From: Azorinus chamasolen
Taxonomy: Eukaryota; Mollusca; Bivalvia; Cardiida; Solecurtidae
Length of the DNA: 64,000 nt
Reading direction: 5' to 3'
NCBI GenBank assembly: GCA_963576725.1
Contig: OY755240.1
Span: 33,918,620-33,982,619 of the forward strand
Numbering within the stretch: position 1 is the stretch's first letter; each line of letters opens with the position of its first letter. Positions 1 through 11,825 of this stretch are shown here, piece by piece. The notes under the pieces were generated by a model, which searched no databases, had not been told where the DNA came from, and saw nothing but the letters and a program-made list of their open reading frames with translations. The position numbers were made by a program, and so were the translations under genes.

Positions 1-184
1 TAGTACATAACAGAACTGAACATATATTCTATTCGGCATAAATAAACACTGTTCACTGACATACATACATTCAATATCATAAATGGTGGAATATACATAA
101 ACTAATGATTATTGAGAAAGTTGTATTGTGTATACAATAATTTTCATTTGTTTGAGATATATGAATATGAATACCTTGTTATTT
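1..184. other. AT-rich unassigned sequence
   Basis: No ORF, RNA gene or recognisable repeat is visible before the first minisatellite units. Confidence 0.4.
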
Positions 185-682
<498 letters not shown>

Positions 683-762
683 ATGTGTATGTGTCTATCG
701 ATGTTGTTGTGGTGGTTGCGTGTTGTATGTGGTTTTGCCTGCTTGACTTTACTACTTTGTCA
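683..762 (+). repeat. PLE terminal tail (pseudo-LTR end) at 5' side of P1
   Basis: This stretch ends in GACTTTACTACTTTGTCAT. It matches the 3' termini of the copies at 36.3 kb (minus strand), 60.9 kb and 62.2 kb, which end in TTTACTACTTTTCCAT. A 3' terminus sitting upstream of the ORF is the pseudo-LTR arrangement described for PLEs. Confidence 0.8.
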
Positions 763-1440
763 TTTATAAGCACAATAGTGTTGTTTGTATAGTGTGGCGG
801 CCGTGAAATATCTCCCCGTACATGCAATTAATATTGTTTTCTTCCTCTTGCAGGAATTGTTCTACATTCAATGCGTTTCCTCATACCTGAACACCGTACT
901 TTGCACTTCATGGTGGCTTCGGTACTCACCGACATATTGTGTGACTATTTTTATTTCCCTTTTAAGATTTATGCCCATTGCGTTTTTTCTAGTGTGACGT
1001 TACCTTACTCATCTTTCTTACTTCTTTTTACCCGTTCAATGTTTTCCTTCATATCCTTAGTCTTCTTTATTTATTGTGGTAACCTCTGGTATGTTTTTAT
1101 TCTTTACATAACTTTTCTTTTAGTTACATATTTATACTTATTTGTAGTCTACCTACCTTTTTACGGAAGGGTGCTACAATTGCTTCAGAAATTATGAATA
1201 GTCTCCCTATACTTAAAATTACAAACTTAAACTTACACTCTGTGTCTTCTGTTCAGATTCCTCATAATCTGGCTAATTTCCAATCACTACAGCCGTCAGT
1301 TTGTATTAAACCTTAAACATTCTCATCTGCTTCATCTTTTCATGTTCCTTCTTCTGCTATTAATAAAATTTTGGGTCGAAAATCGTTCTGTCTCTTTTAA
1401 AGTAATTTATCCTTCATTATAGTTAAGCCCATCTAAATTC
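763..1440 (+). other. P1 5' region, coding status unclear
   Basis: This T-rich stretch holds an ATG at 1194 followed by about 40 open codons and then TAA and TAG stops. Open reading in other frames is short and hydrophobic with no motif. It probably holds the 5' UTR and the start of the P1 protein in decayed form. No other copy here covers it for comparison. Confidence 0.35.
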
Positions 1441-1594
1441 ACATTATTTGAACAAAAAACATAGAGTATATCGAATAATTACTAAGTGCAATAGTAAGAG
1501 GTGTATGTGTTGCAATTTTATTTCTACTAGATCAACAATTGAATCTCTTGTTAATGATAGAGTGTTTAGTGTGAAGATTAATTCTGATTTAGAC

Positions 1595-1597
1595 TGA
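1595..1597 (+). other. In-frame TGA at a Cys position (P1)
   Basis: Context is SDLD-TGA-N. The aligned codon in copy P6 is TGT (62704-62706, SDVDC). One base separates a Sec/stop codon from Cys. Confidence 0.65.
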
Positions 1598-1636
1598 AAT
1601 TCATATAATAGTACATTATGTATATATGTTTGAACA

Positions 1637-1639
1637 TGA
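1637..1639 (+). other. Conserved in-frame TGA, first Cys of CCHH (P1)
   Basis: T-TGA-NAP(R/S)C is shared with P6 (62737-62739). Both copies have TGA where the GIY-YIG CCHH motif expects its first cysteine, four residues before a retained Cys. Confidence 0.75.
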
Positions 1640-2077
1640 AATGCGCCACGCTGTGGCATTCAATATGTCAGACAGGACGTACTTTAAAAACTAGCTTTCG
1701 TGAACACCATTACCACTGCCAAAAAAGTACACAATTTTCTTAACCAGCATTTTCGTCATACAGGACATTCTTTCAACTATGTTTCGATTCAACCAGTAGA
1801 ACAACTTCATTATGATTCTAAAACTACTAGCAGTTTTAAATCAAAAGCTCGTTTTATCACAGAGCTAGACTGGAAACAGAAGTTACAAACACCTTTTCCT
1901 TTGGGCCTGAATGATAAAATTTACCAAAGCGGCAATATTTCTAAAGATCCAAGCATCGATATTTCCCTATGTTTTCTATTCGAAAACGTAAAAGTAGATC
2001 ACATGGTAGACGTAGAAATGGTAATATTTAGCGTTAATTACGCCGTAATATGTCTATTCATGATTTATATACCATTC

Positions 2078-2326
2078 TTAACCCTTCCCCTCATATAAAC
2101 GTGTTTTCACGCATTTGCAAACAGAGTAGACGCTGATCAGACGGGTCCTAGAGGAGCCGTCTGATAAAGGTCTGTTCTGTTTGCTAATGGAATTTGATAG
2201 ATCTGTGTCTTTACTTTCTAAATAGCTACACTATTCGACCTTCCATATTTCGATATAACTATTTCGTCCATGAATATTCAGTAGGTACTGGAATTTGGAA
2301 TAAACATAGAACAGGGAAAGGGTTAA
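2078..2326 (-). mobile_element. TTAA-flanked hairpin MITE inside P1
   Basis: It starts TTAACCCTTCCCCTCAT and ends CAGGGAAAGGGTTAA, with a near-palindrome (AACAGAGTAGACGCTGATCAGACG and its inverse) at 2125-2195. TTAA duplication and a CCCTTTCC inverted terminus resemble non-autonomous piggyBac elements; that superfamily call is inference. It interrupts the P1 reading frame. Confidence 0.85.
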
Positions 2327-2455
2327 ACAAACTGGCAAACATTCTGTTATCTTGTTTATCGTTTTTCCCTTTTCCTGTATCAGGTTCATAGACGAAGAGG
2401 ATGATAAAATGTATATGCGTACAGATCCGTTAATTAATACTGCCTCACTTATACA

Positions 2456-2851
2456 AATACAAAAATGAGTCATTCAGGAAACACCACATACAGAACAGAA
2501 ACAGCCGCCCGGACAACAACACAAGGAAACAGCATATTTACATAACTATAAAAACATCAAGAGACGCACAAAGACAAAACAAACATACAATAGGGGGAAG
2601 ATGGAAGTACCGCCTTGGAACGGTCAGTGACAAAAGTCAATGGGCGTTAAACCGGTTTTTGGGCTGTTAAGTGAGTTTAAAACTACTGAAGAGTTCTAAT
2701 AGACCAGAAGAGATTTATTCCAGAATTTTACATGTTCGTTCAACAAGAAGTCAAAAGTATAGACAATTTAGTAGTTGTGCATGAGCTAGAATTTGCTATG
2801 AAATGCGCTTTATATGGTTTTTATGTAGATTTGGTAACCAATGCAAAAGTT
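2456..2851 (-). mobile_element. Antisense, internally deleted PLE fragment nested in P1
   Basis: Positions 2456-2670 match the P3-type 3' UTR (11382-11600). After a deletion, 2675-2850 match the RT fingers region of P3 (about 12985-13200) in the same orientation. It separates the ASLIQ and HVLCPRIDK parts of P1. Inverted, partly deleted insertions of this sort are typical of PLEs. Confidence 0.8.
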
Positions 2852-3120
2852 ACACACATCATGTTCTTTGTCCTCGTATTGATAAAGAATCTGAACATAA
2901 AAGGTATTTACTGAAACTTCAATTCCTAAATAAAGGTATCGATTTTATTGACATTCAAAGTATATTTTGTGATAAGAATGTAATCGATACTATTCTCAAA
3001 TATTTCCTTAACTCTGAATCACCTATCATCTGTTATAAATATAATAAACCTATTAGGAATGTTATTTTTAACTATAAAATTGTCATTGACTTAAATATTG
3101 ATGCCAATACCCCTGCTTCT

Positions 3121-3123
3121 TGA
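3121..3123 (+). other. In-frame TGA in the CxC linker motif (P1)
   Basis: The reading is ...PAS-TGA-DCS.SKFCY. P6 has the same TGA at 63601 (DN-TGA-DCATSKFCY). The CxC motif that links EN to RT in N-terminal-EN PLEs is therefore UxC here. Confidence 0.8.
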
Positions 3124-3533
3124 GATTGTAGCATTTCTAAATTTTGCTATAAACCAGTTGGTCATTTCATTATTCGTAATTTTGATATCATTAAGATAAA
3201 CGTCTCAGGACCCTCCTAACTAAAGGACCTAAATATAGAATACATTCCCTTATTGATGTAGACGCTTGTCGAACTCATACTGCGGAAGCTATTCAAGAAT
3301 TCTGCATCAAATGGTGTCGACGAGAACATGCTGATGTTAATGCCCTTTCGGATTGGAAGAAATGTATGTTTGATATTAATGATACGCGTAGTGCTTTTTA
3401 CAAATCAAATTACCAGCTTTTACCACCTCGACCTAGAGTTACGTTTCGCTATTTGAAGAAGATCATTTCTAATTTTCATTCAAATTATGTTCTTGCTCCT
3501 GCTGACAAGGCATCAAATAATGTTATCATTATT

Positions 3534-3536
3534 TGA
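3534..3536 (+). other. In-frame TGA in the RT region (P1)
   Basis: The reading is NNVIII-TGA-RLYYVDVLKKEL, open on both sides in the same frame. No second copy in the window covers this site, so a Cys comparison is not possible here. Confidence 0.55.
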
Positions 3537-4940
3537 AGATTGTATTATGTTGATGTTTTAAAGAAGGAGCTAACTGGTTCACAAACTTATATTACAGATC
3601 AAACACCTGAAAAAGATATATAGTCTCGGAACATGTAAAAATGTGCAATACTTTTAAGTCTGGTCCCAACATAAAACAACATAAACTTTCTACTTAGTAC
3701 TGGATTCCGAAACTACATAAAAATCCTTATAAGGCGCGTTTTATTGCCAACTCTAGTTGTTGTACTACTACTAAAATATCTAAACTTTTGACGTCCTGTC
3801 TTACTACGGTCAAAGAACATGTAAAACGTTACTGTGATAAAAATTCTGGTATTAATGTTTTTTTGGTCCCTAAAAAATTCAAATGATGTTTTAACTAAAC
3901 TTGAAAATGAACAGTATAACATTTCTTCACTGAGCTTTTATGATTTCTTTACACTCTATACTACTCTAGGATAAATAATAGAAAAAAACCTTTGCCAGAG
4001 AAAATAAAATGTCCCTTTCTTGCAATGTTCAACGTTCATTCTTTTCGAATTCAGAAGTTGAACATTACACAATATGGACTTGCTTTGATGTTTGTAGATC
4101 TCTCACCTATATTTGTTCGTTATGGGGATACCATATATCGTCAAGTTGCTGGTTTACCCATGGGTATAAATTTTGCCCCTCTTGTTGCAGATTTGTTTTT
4201 GTATTGCTATGAGAGGGATTTTATGCTTAGCTTAAAACCTGATACACAAGCCGATATTGTTAATGCTTTTAATAAAACTTCAAGGTATTTAGACGATATT
4301 TTTAATTTGGATAATCCTTATTTTGAAACTATGATTTCTTCAATTTACCCAAAAGAACTGTCTTTAAACAAACCGAATCAGTCTGACATTATAGCTTCAT
4401 TTTTAGATTTGAACATTTCAATCACAAATGATAAAGTTTCGTCAAAAATATACGATAGAAGGGAATATTTTAATTCTAAAATTGTTAATTATCCTGTTCT
4501 AGATGGAGATGTGTCCCGTTCTACATCTTATGGGGTTTATATATATATATTATTCGGTTTGCCCAAGCCTGTTTTTTGCTAGAAGATTTTAACAACCGTA
4601 ATTCAGTTATAATTGATAAACTTCTTAAGCAAGGTTACATAGATCACAAACTTCGGAAAACGTTCTCTAAATTTTATAATCGAGATTTACCTCTCATTAG
4701 TAAATATAATTGCAATCTAAGGACGTTATTGCAACTAGGCATTTCTCAACCAGAATTTTATGGGGATGTTATCTACAAACTATCCATTTTCATGATTTGT
4801 TTATAAAACGCATTTAAGCATTTAAGAAGAAAGGTTATGATCCCATTATATTGCAACGCACTGCATGTTTGGTTATCGACCCTTTTACAGTCGGTAGCTA
4901 CGCTTCCCCCATTGCTTGCGCGATGAGAGGCCGAGGGTAG

Positions 4941-5385
4941 TACTCTATGATGAAATGAGCTTACCAGACTCATGTATTACTTTTTCCCTGTCGTGCCCTT
5001 AACGGCTTCCCTGCAGGTGCTCTGACTTCAGCTAGGTCATTGAGTACATATTTAACGGATTTTCACAGTTATTATGCAATGTTTTACATGTTATGTGTTT
5101 ACCGTCTTCTATGTTGTGGGTAAGTCCGGCGGGGATACCTTTATTTACACTATTTGTAAAGCTAGGGTGACTTTGAGAGAAGTGTGAGGTTAGGACGTCC
5201 GTAAACCGGTTTAAACCCCCCAGTGGTGATTTTGCTACTGGCCGTGCCAAGGCGGTACTCTCTTTGTCACCGTTGCTTTTGTTTGTCTTTGTTCATGTGT
5301 GGAATGTTTATCTCTAGTCCTTGTGTCTTTGTTGGTGTTTTCTTTGTTCATATTGGATATGTGCGTGTATTTGGGTGAGTCCAAA
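4941..5385 (+). other. P1 3' UTR with a deleted SECIS
   Basis: It keeps TAGTAC...ATGATG and GAGCTTACCAGACTC...GTATTA of the 65-nt structure found in P5. About two dozen bases, covering most of the first half of stem II and the apical loop, are missing. The rest matches the P5 and P4 3' UTRs (GGTAAGTCCGGCGGGGATACC, CCGTAAACCGGTTTAAACC) up to the TG-rich stretch. Confidence 0.75.
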
Positions 5386-6425
5386 ACGCTAATAGCCAAA
5401 CACCTTTAGAGTCAAACGGACTAAGAGTCAAACAGACTAAGAGTCAAACACTCAAAGAGTTAAGCACCCTAATGGTCAAACGCCCTAAGTATCTGGTATC
5501 CTATGAGTAAAGGGTCAACACCTTAAGAGACAGACACCTTAATAGTCAAATACCCTAAGAGTCAAACACCGTTATTGTCAAACACTGTAAGAGTATAACA
5601 CCCTAAGAGTCAAATAGCCTAAGAGTCTAACTTCCAAATAGTCAAACACATTAAGAGTCAAACACCCTAAGAGTGAAACATTCTAATAGTCAAGCACCCT
5701 AAGAGTAAAATATCCTAAGAGTCTAACACCGTAAGGGTAAAACACCCGAAGAGTCAAACACGCTAAAGATCAACCATCCTAAGAGTCAAGTATCTTAAGA
5801 GTCAAACACCCCATGGGTCAAATATCCTAAAAGTCAAACACCCTAAGGTCAACCATCCTAAGAATCTAGCAGTCTCATTGTCAACCCCCTACAAGAATAT
5901 CACCCTAAGAGTCAAATACCCTACAGGTCTAACACCCTAAGAGTCAAACACCCTCAGATTATAACACCCGAATAGTCAAATACCCTAAGAGTCAAACATA
6001 AGATTTAAACCCTAAGAGTCTAACACACTAAGAGTTAAACACCCTAAGAGTCAAACACCCCAAGAGTCACGAACTCAAAGAGGCAAGTACCCCAAGGGTC
6101 AAACATCCGAAGAGTCTAACACCTTAATAGTCAACACACTAAGAGTCAAACACCCTAAGAGTCAAGTATCATAAAAGGCAAATACCGTAAGTGTCAAACA
6201 CCCTAAGAGTCAAACACACTAAGGGTCAACCATCCTAAGAGTCAAGTATCATATGAGTAAAACATCCCAAAGGTCAAAGACTTAATGACGTCAACGTCCC
6301 ATAAACGTTTGGCACGGCGACGCGCCATGACGTCATGTAAGTAATAGCGTAGACCCTAAGAGTCAAACACCCTTAGAGCCAAGAACCTAAGAGTCAAGCA
6401 TCCTAAGAGTCAAACCCTAAGAGTC
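5386..6425. repeat. 16-bp minisatellite, block 2
   Basis: Over 60 degenerate ACACCCTAAGAGTCAA-like units. Near 6290-6350 a short unique insert carries two TGACGTCA-type sites. Confidence 0.95.
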
Positions 6426-7031
6426 AATATGGAAAAATAGTCAAACAGGGAGAGCCACACACGAAATGACACCGCACCAAACACCATCTAACAAGAAACG
6501 GTAAAGCCACAAGACAAAACATAACAGGACGCAACACATTAAACATTAAGCATATTAAACAACAAATTTGACCGTAGGCTGAAAGCAGGAGTGCCGCCTT
6601 GGAACGGCCAGCAGCCAAAAAAGGGCTACTGGGGGACTTAAACCTGGTTTACGGGTACCCAACCTCGTCCTTATCCCACTTTCACCAAAGTCAAAATGTA
6701 AATAAAATTCCCCCTCCAGACAACTCCACAACATGCATAACGATGTCTGCCAAAATGAAAATGATTTGAAAATAAACGTTAGAGGTAAACAAGCGACGTC
6801 ATCATGTAAATGACGTCATAATTTAAAAGTACGGGAAAACTATTTGAAACACTTCTACACCGACATTTAATAAAAGATAAATCGCAAGAAGATACAATTA
6901 CTAGTGGATATTAAGCATGCACAACTGTTTTGTTTGAAAAAGAATAAACTTGACATCGTAGACATGTACTCGATGACTATTCAGGTCAGAGCAGCTGTGG
7001 AGAAGTCATTTGGGGTACGACAGAACTGGCA

Positions 7032-7096
7032 AAATACAAATATTTAATTTCCTCCCTCCGTAAACGGGTTTAAGAGGGAATCTTCATAGAGTATTA
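7032..7096 (-). promoter_or_regulatory. SECIS-like structure of P2 (core mutated)
   Basis: Same 65-nt geometry as P3, P4 and P5: TAATAC/GTATT stem I, ATGA at 7087-7084, AGATTCCCTC pairing with GAGGAAATTA, and a 19-nt loop beginning TTAAAC. The 3' core GA is AA here, which should weaken the tandem G-A core. Confidence 0.6.
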
Positions 7097-8165
7097 AGCC
7101 TTTTCCGTCGTCGCACAAGCAAAGAGGAAAGCATAATGACTAACTGTAAAGGGGTCGACCACCAAGCACGTAGTGTGCTGCAATATAGAGGGGTCATATC
7201 CCTTTTTAATGAATTGTTATATACGTTTGACAAACAAAGTATCAAAATATGTGTGTCCAATAATTTTTCGAAGTTTGTAAATGACATCACCGTAAAACTC
7301 CGGATGTGAAATACCTAACTTTAGAAAAGTACGTACATTACAATTGTATTTGCTGATGAGTAGAACATTACGGTGGTAAAATTTTGAAAATGTTTTACGA
7401 AGTTTGTCATATCTGTAGCCCTGTTTTAGTAGTTTTTCAGTGATAATAAGGTTACGATTGTTAAAATCATCAACAGAGGAACAAGCTCTAGCAAAACGAA
7501 TAAGCTGAGAAATGTATACACCGTAACATGTAGCTCGGGGAACATCCCCATCCAAATGAGGATAGTTAACTATTTTAAAATTAAAGTCATCCCTTTTGTC
7601 ATAAATTCCAGAAGAAATTGTTCCATTGTTTATAGATAAATTTAAATCTAAAAAGGCTGCAGATATGTCAGAACTATTTGCTTTATTAAGCTTGAGCTCC
7701 CTAGGGTAAATTGAGGTTATCATAGAATCAAAATATGGGTTATCAATATTAAAAATGTCGTCTAAATAACGTGCTGTATTGTTAAAGGCATTGATGACAT
7801 CCGCCTGTGAATCGCTGTTAAGGTTAAGCATAAAACCCCGTTCATAACAAAACAAAAACAAGTCTGCAATTAAAGGAGCACAATTGGTTCCCATGGAAAT
7901 ACCAATGACCTGGCGATAAACAGAATTACCAAAACGAACAAATATATTGTCTAACTGAAAGGTAATAGCGTCACAAAGATCTAAACATGTCCACGAGGTA
8001 TATTTATGTGTAACGTCCTTGGTAAAGAACGCATGTCTAGAATTTCAGGCAATAAATGATACTTTTTCTCTGGCAAATGTTTTATTTATAAGATTAGTAA
8101 GTTTGATCGTAATTAGATCGTGTGATAATGTGGTATAAAGTGTAGAAAAATCATAAGTGCTTTTA
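7094..8165 (-). pseudogene. P2 reverse transcriptase, C-terminal two thirds
   Basis: It reads from STYDFSTLYTTL through SFIA-TGA-NSRHAFF, FVRFGN, GISMGTNCAPL, the catalytic YLDD (about 7757-7768), FLDLNLSI, DGDVPRATCYGVY, RFARACS, KLLKQGY and KLRKTFSKFY to the thumb. One frameshift near 7215 separates GHTYFDTLFVKRI from KKGYDPSILQ...FACATTEKA and TAA. Apart from that and the TGA the frame is open for more than 300 codons, so this is a fairly young copy. It is missing the endonuclease and fingers. Confidence 0.85.
8045..8047 (-). other. In-frame TGA replacing a Cys in P2 RT
   Basis: The reading is FIA-TGA-NSRHAFF. The aligned codon is Cys in P1 (FLACNVQRSFF-type), P3 (FLACNAEKAFF) and P5 (FLVCNVQRSFF). 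Confidence 0.75.
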
Positions 8166-11100
8166 GTGTTAGAGTCATAAGAGTCAAACACACTAAGAGT
8201 CAAACACCATCTGAGTCAAACACTCTAACTGCCAAACACGCTAAGAGTCAAACTTTAAGAGTCAAACGCCATACGAGTCTAACACCCTTCGAGTCAAAAA
8301 CCCTATTAGTCTAACGCCCTAAGAGTCAAACCCTAAAGGTCAAACACTCTCTAAAATTAAGTTACTCTAAGAGCATAGTTTATAAGAGCCACACGCACTA
8401 AGAGCCAAGTACCTAAGAGAAAATAACTCTAAGAGTCAAACACACTAAGAGCCAAACATTCTAAGAGTCAAACACACTCAGAACCTCACTCTCTAAGAGT
8501 CAAACACCCTAAGGATCAAATACCCTAAGTGTCACAAACTCTAAGAGCCAAGAACCCTAAGAGTCAAACATCTTAAGAGTCAATCACCAAAGGGTCAAAT
8601 ACTCTTAAAATCAAACACACTATGAGTCGAACAGCCTGAGAGTCAAATACTCTAAGAGTGGAGTCAAACACCCGTGGAGTCAAACACTTTGTGAGTCAAA
8701 CACCCTAAGAGTCAAACACTCTAATAGCCAAACACACTAAGATTCTAACACCCTAGGAGTCAAACCCTTAGAGTCAAACACCCTGTGTGTCAAACGCCCT
8801 ACAAATAAAACACACTAAGAATCAACCATCCTAAGAGTCTAACAGCCTAATAGTCAAACACACTACGAGTCTAACACTCTCAGATTGTAACACCCTAAGA
8901 CCTAAGAGTCAAACACCCTAAATGTCAAACATCCTATGAGTCTAACACCCTAAGAGTGTAACACTCTAAGAGTGAAACCCTAATAGTCAAACACTCTAAG
9001 AGTCACACTCCCTAAGAGTAAATTACTCTAAGAGACAAGATCATAAGAGTAAAATACCCTAATAATCAAACCCTAAGAATCATACAATCAAGAGTCAAAC
9101 ACCCTAGGAGTCAAACACCCTAAGAGTCAAAACTTCCTAAGAGTCAAACACCCTAAGAGCCAAGCTCTTAGAGTCAAACAACCTAAGAGCCAAGTACCTA
9201 AGAGTCTAACACCCAAAGAGTCAAACACACCAAACACTCTAAGAGTCAAACACACTAAGGCTCTCAAACCCTAAGAGTCGCAACTCTAAGAGCCAAGAAC
9301 CCCAAAAGTCAAACACCTTAAGGGTCAATCACCTGAATATTGTTAAAGTCAAAAACCCAAAGAGTCGAACAGCCTTAGAGTCAAATACTCTAAGAGTCAA
9401 ACACCCTACGAGTCAAACACTCTGTGAGTCAAACACCCTGAGAGTCAAACACTCTAAGAGTCAAACACACTAAGATTCTAACACCATACGAGTCAAACAC
9501 TCTGTGAGTCAAACACTCTAAGAGTCAAACGCACTAAGATTCTAACACCCTAAGAGTCGAACACCATGTGAGTCAACCACCCTAAGAATCAAACACACTA
9601 AGGGTCAACCATCCTAAGAGTCTAACATCTAACATCCTAAGAGTCAACCCCTAAGAGTCAAACACACTAAAAGTTAAACACCCTAAGAGTCAAACACCCT
9701 AAGAGTCAAGAACTCAAAGATCAAGTACACTAATGGTCACACATCAAAAGAGTCTAACACACTGATAGTCAAACCATAAGAGTCAAATACACTAAGAGTC
9801 AATGACCATAAGAGTCAAACCCTAAGAGTCAAACATCCTAAGAGTCAAACACACTAAGAGTCAATCTTCCTAAGAGTAAATTACTCTAAGAGACAAGATA
9901 AAGGTCAAACACCCGAAGAGTTAAACACCCTAATAATCAAACCCTAAGAGTCACACAATCCAAGAGTCCTAAACGTCAAACACCCTAAGACCCAAACCCT
10001 AAGAGTCAAACACCCTAAGAGCCAATTACCTAAGAGTAAACCATCCCAAGAGTCTAACACCCCAAGTGTCAAACACACTAAGAGTCAAACACTCTAAGAG
10101 TCAAACACGCTAAGAGTCTAACACTCTAAGAGCCGAATACTCTAAGACTCCCTAAGGCTCAAACACCCTCAGAGGCAATACTCTAAGAGCCAAGAACCCT
10201 AGAAGTCGAACACCTTAAGTGTCATTCACCCTAAGACTCAAACACTCAACGGATCTAACACCCTAAGAGTCAAACACTTAAAGAGTCAAACCTTTAGAGT
10301 CAAACCCACTATAAGCCACACTCTAAGAGTCAAACAAAGTAAGAATCTAACATTCTAAGAGTCAAACATCCTTAGGCTCAAACACCCTAAGAGTCACAAA
10401 CTCTAAGAGCCAAGAACCCTAAGAGTCAAGCACCTTAAGTGTCATTCACTCTAAGACTCAAACACTCTACTAGTCTAACACACTAAGAGTCAAACACCCT
10501 ACAAGTCTAACACCCTTATAGTCAAACACCATATAAGTCTAACACCCTAAGAGTCAAACACTCTAAAAGTAAATCATTCTAATATCCAAGTACCTAAGAG
10601 TCAAACATCCTAAGAGTCAAACTTCTGAGAGTCAATCACACAAAGAGTCAAACCCCCAAAACCTCAAGCATTCTAAGAGCAGTGTACTCTCAGGGTCAAA
10701 CGCATTAAGAGTCAAACTGCCTTTGAGTCAAGTACCCTAAGAGTAAAACTCCCTAAGACGCAAGCACTCTAAGAACCATGTATCTTGAGAATCAAACACC
10801 CTTAGACTCAAACACCCTAAGAATCTCTATGAATCAAGTACTGTAAGAGTCAAACACTCTAAAGAGTCAAACTCCCTAAGACGCAAGGATTCTAAGAGCC
10901 ATGTATCCTCAGAGTCAAACACCCTAAGAATCGCTAAGAATCAAGTAATCTAAGAGTCAAACTCCCTACGACTCAGACACTCTAAGAGCCAAGTACCCTA
11001 AGATTCGAACATCCTAAGAGTCAAACACCCTAAGAGCCAAAAACTCCAAGAGTAAAACTCCATAGGATAAATTACTCTAAGAGCCAAGTACCTAAGAGTC

Positions 11101-11267
11101 ATACCCCCGAAGATTTAAACACCCTAAGAGTCAAACTCCCTCAGAGTCAAACTCTCTAAGGCTCAAACACTCTAAGGCTCAAACTCCTCAAGAGCCGAAA
11201 ACTCTAAGGCCAAGTACCCTAAGAGTAAAACACACTAATAGTCGAACACCCTAGGAGTCAAACGCTC
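8166..11267. repeat. 16-bp minisatellite, block 3 (largest)
   Basis: About 3.1 kb of degenerate ACACCCTAAGAGTCAA-like units with frequent single-base changes, shortened units and local variants (CTCTAAGAGCCAAG, CAGACTC). No gene inside. Confidence 0.95.
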
Positions 11268-11825
11268 TTAACCCTTCGCTTGCTATTCACGTCAATACAC
11301 CTACCTGTAAATAGTGAAGACCCAGATGAGATAGCTCCTACAGGAGCTGTCTCATCAGGGTCTGCACTATTTACAAGTACAAAAATGAGTCATGCAGGAA
11401 ACACCACGTACAAAACAAACAGTCGCCCGAACAGTAACACAAGGAAACAGCAAATGTACATAACTATAAAAACATCAAAAGACGCACAAAGACAAAGCAA
11501 ACATACAATAGGGGGAAGATGGAAGTACCGCCTTGGAACGGTCAGTGACAAAAGTCATAAGGGGGGGGGGGGGGTTAAACCAGTTTATGGGCGCCCAACC
11601 TCACACTTATTCCATCCCCACCCTAAAAGACAAACAGTGTAAATAAACGTATCCCCTCTCCGACTAATTTACAACAACCGCGACGGCAAATGCAGTGGTA
11701 AAGTGCATGTATAACGAAAACATTTAAGTGAAAAGACTGTATCCACCTATCGCTAGTGTACCCAATGATTGAGCTGCAAACAGAGTAACTGCAGAAAAGT
11801 AATAAAGGGTACGACAAAAACGAAA

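Larger units (their letters stand above)
1441..2077 (+). pseudogene. P1 GIY-YIG endonuclease region with in-frame TGA codons
   Basis: It reads through a Cys-rich segment (KRCMCC) and a zinc-site segment where TGA replaces cysteine (T-TGA-NAPRCGIQYV). After a small deletion and frame change it continues into QTGRTLKT and the FREH helix, then QHFRHTGHSF and the conserved tail KARFITELDW and PFPLGLND. The family is the GIY-YIG nuclease of EN+ PLEs, which nicks the target DNA. The CCHH site is Cys/Sec, Cys, His (REH) and His (GHS). TGAs lie at 1595, 1631 and 1637. It ends where a MITE inserted at TTAA. Confidence 0.8.
2852..4940 (+). pseudogene. P1 reverse transcriptase (linker, RT, thumb), frameshifted
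   Basis: PLE reverse transcriptase. Visible in order are HVLCPRIDK, FINKGIDFID-like, the CxC linker with TGA at 3121 (TGA-D-C), GPKYRI, IKWCRREH, LAPADKAS, then NVIII-TGA-RLYYVDVL at 3534. Palm motifs follow: GLPMG (GIPMG elsewhere), the catalytic YLDD at about 4286-4297, FLDLNISI, then the thumb to GRG and TAG at 4938. Frame changes occur near 3190, 3860, 3970, 4560 and 4790, and there is a TAG after KDI near 3620. The copy is not functional. Confidence 0.85.
683..5385 (+). mobile_element. Penelope-like element copy P1 (Naiad type), decayed and interrupted
   Basis: The most complete copy in the window. In order it has a pseudo-LTR-like tail (683-762), a poorly conserved 5' part with a possible ATG at 1194, an N-terminal GIY-YIG region (1441-2077), a CxC linker near 3121, reverse transcriptase to the TAG at 4938-4940, and a 3' UTR to about 5385. 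It is interrupted by a TTAA MITE (2078-2326) and by an antisense fragment of another PLE (about 2456-2851). Domain order is GIY-YIG then RT, the reverse of canonical Penelope. Several frameshifts and non-TGA stops make it a dead copy. The family assignment rests on domain order and motifs; no search was run. Confidence 0.85.
6430..8165 (-). mobile_element. Penelope-like element copy P2
   Basis: A 5'-truncated minus-strand copy inserted in the minisatellite. The 3' UTR is 6430-7093, the RT/thumb is 7094-8165 and the stop (TAA) is 7094-7096. The truncated 5' end meets minisatellite at about 8165 with no visible target duplication. Confidence 0.85.

Noticed and set aside
1631..1633. Extra in-frame TGA in P1 (V-TGA-T-TGA-N)
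   Set aside because: P6 has TTA (Leu) here, not Cys, so this is more likely a mutation than Sec.
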